Shown: positions 62,818 through 64,000 of the stretch, piece by piece
Position numbering within the stretch: position 1 is the stretch's first letter
Layout of the letters: every line of letters begins with the position of its first letter
Source: Bacillota bacterium
Lineage (GTDB): Bacteria > Bacillota > Clostridia > Acetivibrionales > DTU013
Length of the DNA stretch: 64,000 bases
Assembly: GCA_023409735.1 (NCBI GenBank)
Contig: JAEYRB010000029.1
Coordinates: forward strand, 62,001 to 126,000
Direction: 5' to 3'
The notes under the pieces: model-generated
The model's input: only the letters and a program-made list of their open reading frames with translations
Database searches by the model: none
What the model was told of the DNA's origin: nothing
Position numbers and translations under genes: made by a program

Positions 62818-64000
62818 CTAACTATCCCATTCGTCAGAAAGCCAATTCCTCAAAAGTTGTGCTACTGAATCTGGCTTCTGTTTAACAAAATTATCTATCT
62901 GTTTTTTGATCTCAGATTTTTCTTCCACATCTAGATCGGGCAGAGGCAGTTCCGGTTCCGGAACTACGAATTTAGGTCCGTCGGCTGTAGCAATTTGCGT
63001 AACCTCTTCAAGCTCTTTGTTTTTCTTTGGGATAATAGCTATAGTTAGTGCTATTATTAGTATAAGCATTAATGCAAAGAATCCATATCTCTGTAATAAT
63101 TCGTTTATTTTATCCTCTAATGACTCTTCTATAATCTTCGGTTGTGCAAGCTTAAGCTTATTTACTACCACATTCTTGACCGGTATGCCTGTAGCAGCGC
63201 TTGCTGCAGATTTTACTTCGTTGAGAAAATCCTCGTCAAGCTTCGAGTCATCCTGTACTTCTCTGCCATACCAAAGGGATATGGCAACACTTGATTCATT
63301 TGCTATAAGCTTTCCGGGTGCCTTCTTCTTTTCTGTCATCCTCTCGTCATAGCCGTAGTTGTATTCCTCTTCAACATTGGAATAATCGGAATTTCCATCA
63401 TTGCCAAGCATATAGGTGGTGGAGTTATTATCTCCGGGATTTGATCCTATTCCCGGTTCCCCGGAAGCCGATCCGTTCTTTATAGTTTCCTCGCTGGTCT
63501 TGCTGCTAATAACTGCCCCTCCGGTCATTCCATCTGGGTTTGTTATAGTTTTGCTTTTTGACTCTTCACTGTCAAAATCTAGAGTAGCATGTACAATAAC
63601 TCTCAGCGTATCAAAGCTATCATGCTGCTCTACACTGAAATAATCAAGTACCTTCTGCTCAAGCTCAGCCTCTCTCGCGCGGCGAAGTTCATCCTGACTA
63701 TTTGCTGCAGCTATTGAATCATCGGCGGATTCGGTATTGAGTATATTTCCATTATTGTCAACTACTGTTACATCGCTCGGATCCAGATTCTCTACACTGC
63801 TCGACATAAGCATTACGACGCCGTTTACTTGCGCTGATGTTATTTTAGTGTTTGGTCTTATCATAACATACGCAGTAGATTTAGGCGGTTCTTGTCCCTC
63901 GCTGTAAAACAACGAGGTTTCAGGGACTGCCAGTGTAACTGCAGCTTGATCGATATTGTCCAGCATTTCGATTTTTGTTTCCAGATTTGATATCTCCTGC
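62818..64000 (-). CDS. fliF: Flagellar MS-ring protein FliF (5' end cut by window)
   Basis: FliF forms the MS ring. The visible 393 codons hold the ring-building YscJ/FliF domain (ASVMIRPN-type AYVMIRPNTKITSAQVNGVV), a Gly/Ser/Asn-rich region, the second TM helix (about 295-312 of the visible frame) and the C-terminal FliG-binding part (IDNFVKQKPDSVAQLLRNWL). Eleven codons upstream of the ATG at 63966 are in frame and code FliF-like sequence, so that ATG is internal. Confidence 0.96.
   Translation of the reverse strand, partial: QEISNLETKIEMLDNIDQAAVTLAVPETSLFYSEGQEPPKSTAYVMIRPNTKITSAQVNGVVMLMSSSVENLDPSDVTVVDNNGNILNTESADDSIAAANSQDELRRAREAELEQKVLDYFSVEQHDSFDTLRVIVHATLDFDSEESKSKTITNPDGMTGGAVISSKTSEETIKNGSASGEPGIGSNPGDNNSTTYMLGNDGNSDYSNVEEEYNYGYDERMTEKKKAPGKLIANESSVAISLWYGREVQDDSKLDEDFLNEVKSAASAATGIPVKNVVVNKLKLAQPKIIEESLEDKINELLQRYGFFALMLILIIALTIAIIPKKNKELEEVTQIATADGPKFVVPEPELPLPDLDVEEKSEIKKQIDNFVKQKPDSVAQLLRNWLSDEWDS

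Noticed and set aside
1..64000. CRISPR array, prophage or intact transposase gene
   Set aside because: No regularly spaced repeats of CRISPR type, no integrase, transposase or phage structural genes were seen.

Overview
The window looks like one contig of an anaerobic, spore-forming, flagellated Clostridia bacterium. It is AT-rich. It carries sporulation genes (a SpoIID-domain protein, YqfC, YqfD, a PdaA-like deacetylase), a Bacillus/Clostridium-type fla/che operon with FliY, CheC, CheD and SigD, and clostridial families such as the TIGR04086 membrane protein and the TIGR03905 TSCPD protein. Gene content and order recall the Acetivibrio/Ruminiclostridium group, but the species cannot be fixed from the sequence alone. 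Both ends cut genes: secF on the left and fliF on the right.

Region 1 (1-9 kb, minus strand): secF and secD, an HD-domain protein, a 560-bp gap with a promoter, structured repeats and a 15-bp minisatellite, then a TIGR04086 membrane protein, yajC, tgt, queA and a secreted SpoIID-domain protein. Region 2 (8.9-12.7 kb, plus strand) is a lysine-biosynthesis operon, asd-dapA-dapB-ACT protein, behind a consensus promoter and a lysine riboswitch. Region 3 (12.9-16.6 kb) holds a YesL/DUF624-like membrane protein with an extremely acidic tail, tRNA-Leu(GAG) with its own promoter and terminator, diverged repeats, recO, and a 47-codon yqzL gene. Region 4 (16.6-24.6 kb, minus) is the conserved Firmicutes block era, dgkA-PAP2, ybeY, pgpH/yqfF, phoH, yqfD, yqfC, followed by a lipoprotein deacetylase.

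Region 5 (24.9-33.1 kb) is mixed: two DUF881 proteins, a nucleotidyltransferase-phosphohexomutase fusion, a small CBM25-like protein, a FolT-type ECF substrate-binding subunit behind a THF riboswitch, a TSCPD protein, a secreted GH18 hydrolase, a YkgJ-type cysteine-cluster protein and tRNA-Leu(CAA). Region 6 (33.2-64 kb, minus) is one long flagellar/chemotaxis operon. In transcription order it runs fliF, fliG, fliH, fliI, fliJ, ylxF-like, fliK, flgD, TIGR02530, flgE, flbD/swrD, fliL, fliM, fliY, cheY, fliO, fliP, fliQ, fliR, flhB, flhA, flhF, flhG, a PilZ protein, cheB, cheA, cheW, cheC, cheD, a two-TM protein, sigD, DUF342, a Q-rich small protein and a SwrB-like DUF6115 protein. It builds the export gate, basal body, switch and hook, wires in chemotaxis, and ends with the sigma factor for late genes. 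The order follows the Bacillus subtilis fla/che operon closely.

Most of the window is core genome and I see no convincing new multi-gene system. The most notable observations are a CheB that lacks its receiver domain, an interspersed element shared by the era/yqzL and fliY/cheY gaps, a diverged 65-bp direct repeat, an empty structured gap where the SCIFF peptide cassette is often found, two riboswitches, and strong internal hairpins in the flagellar operon.
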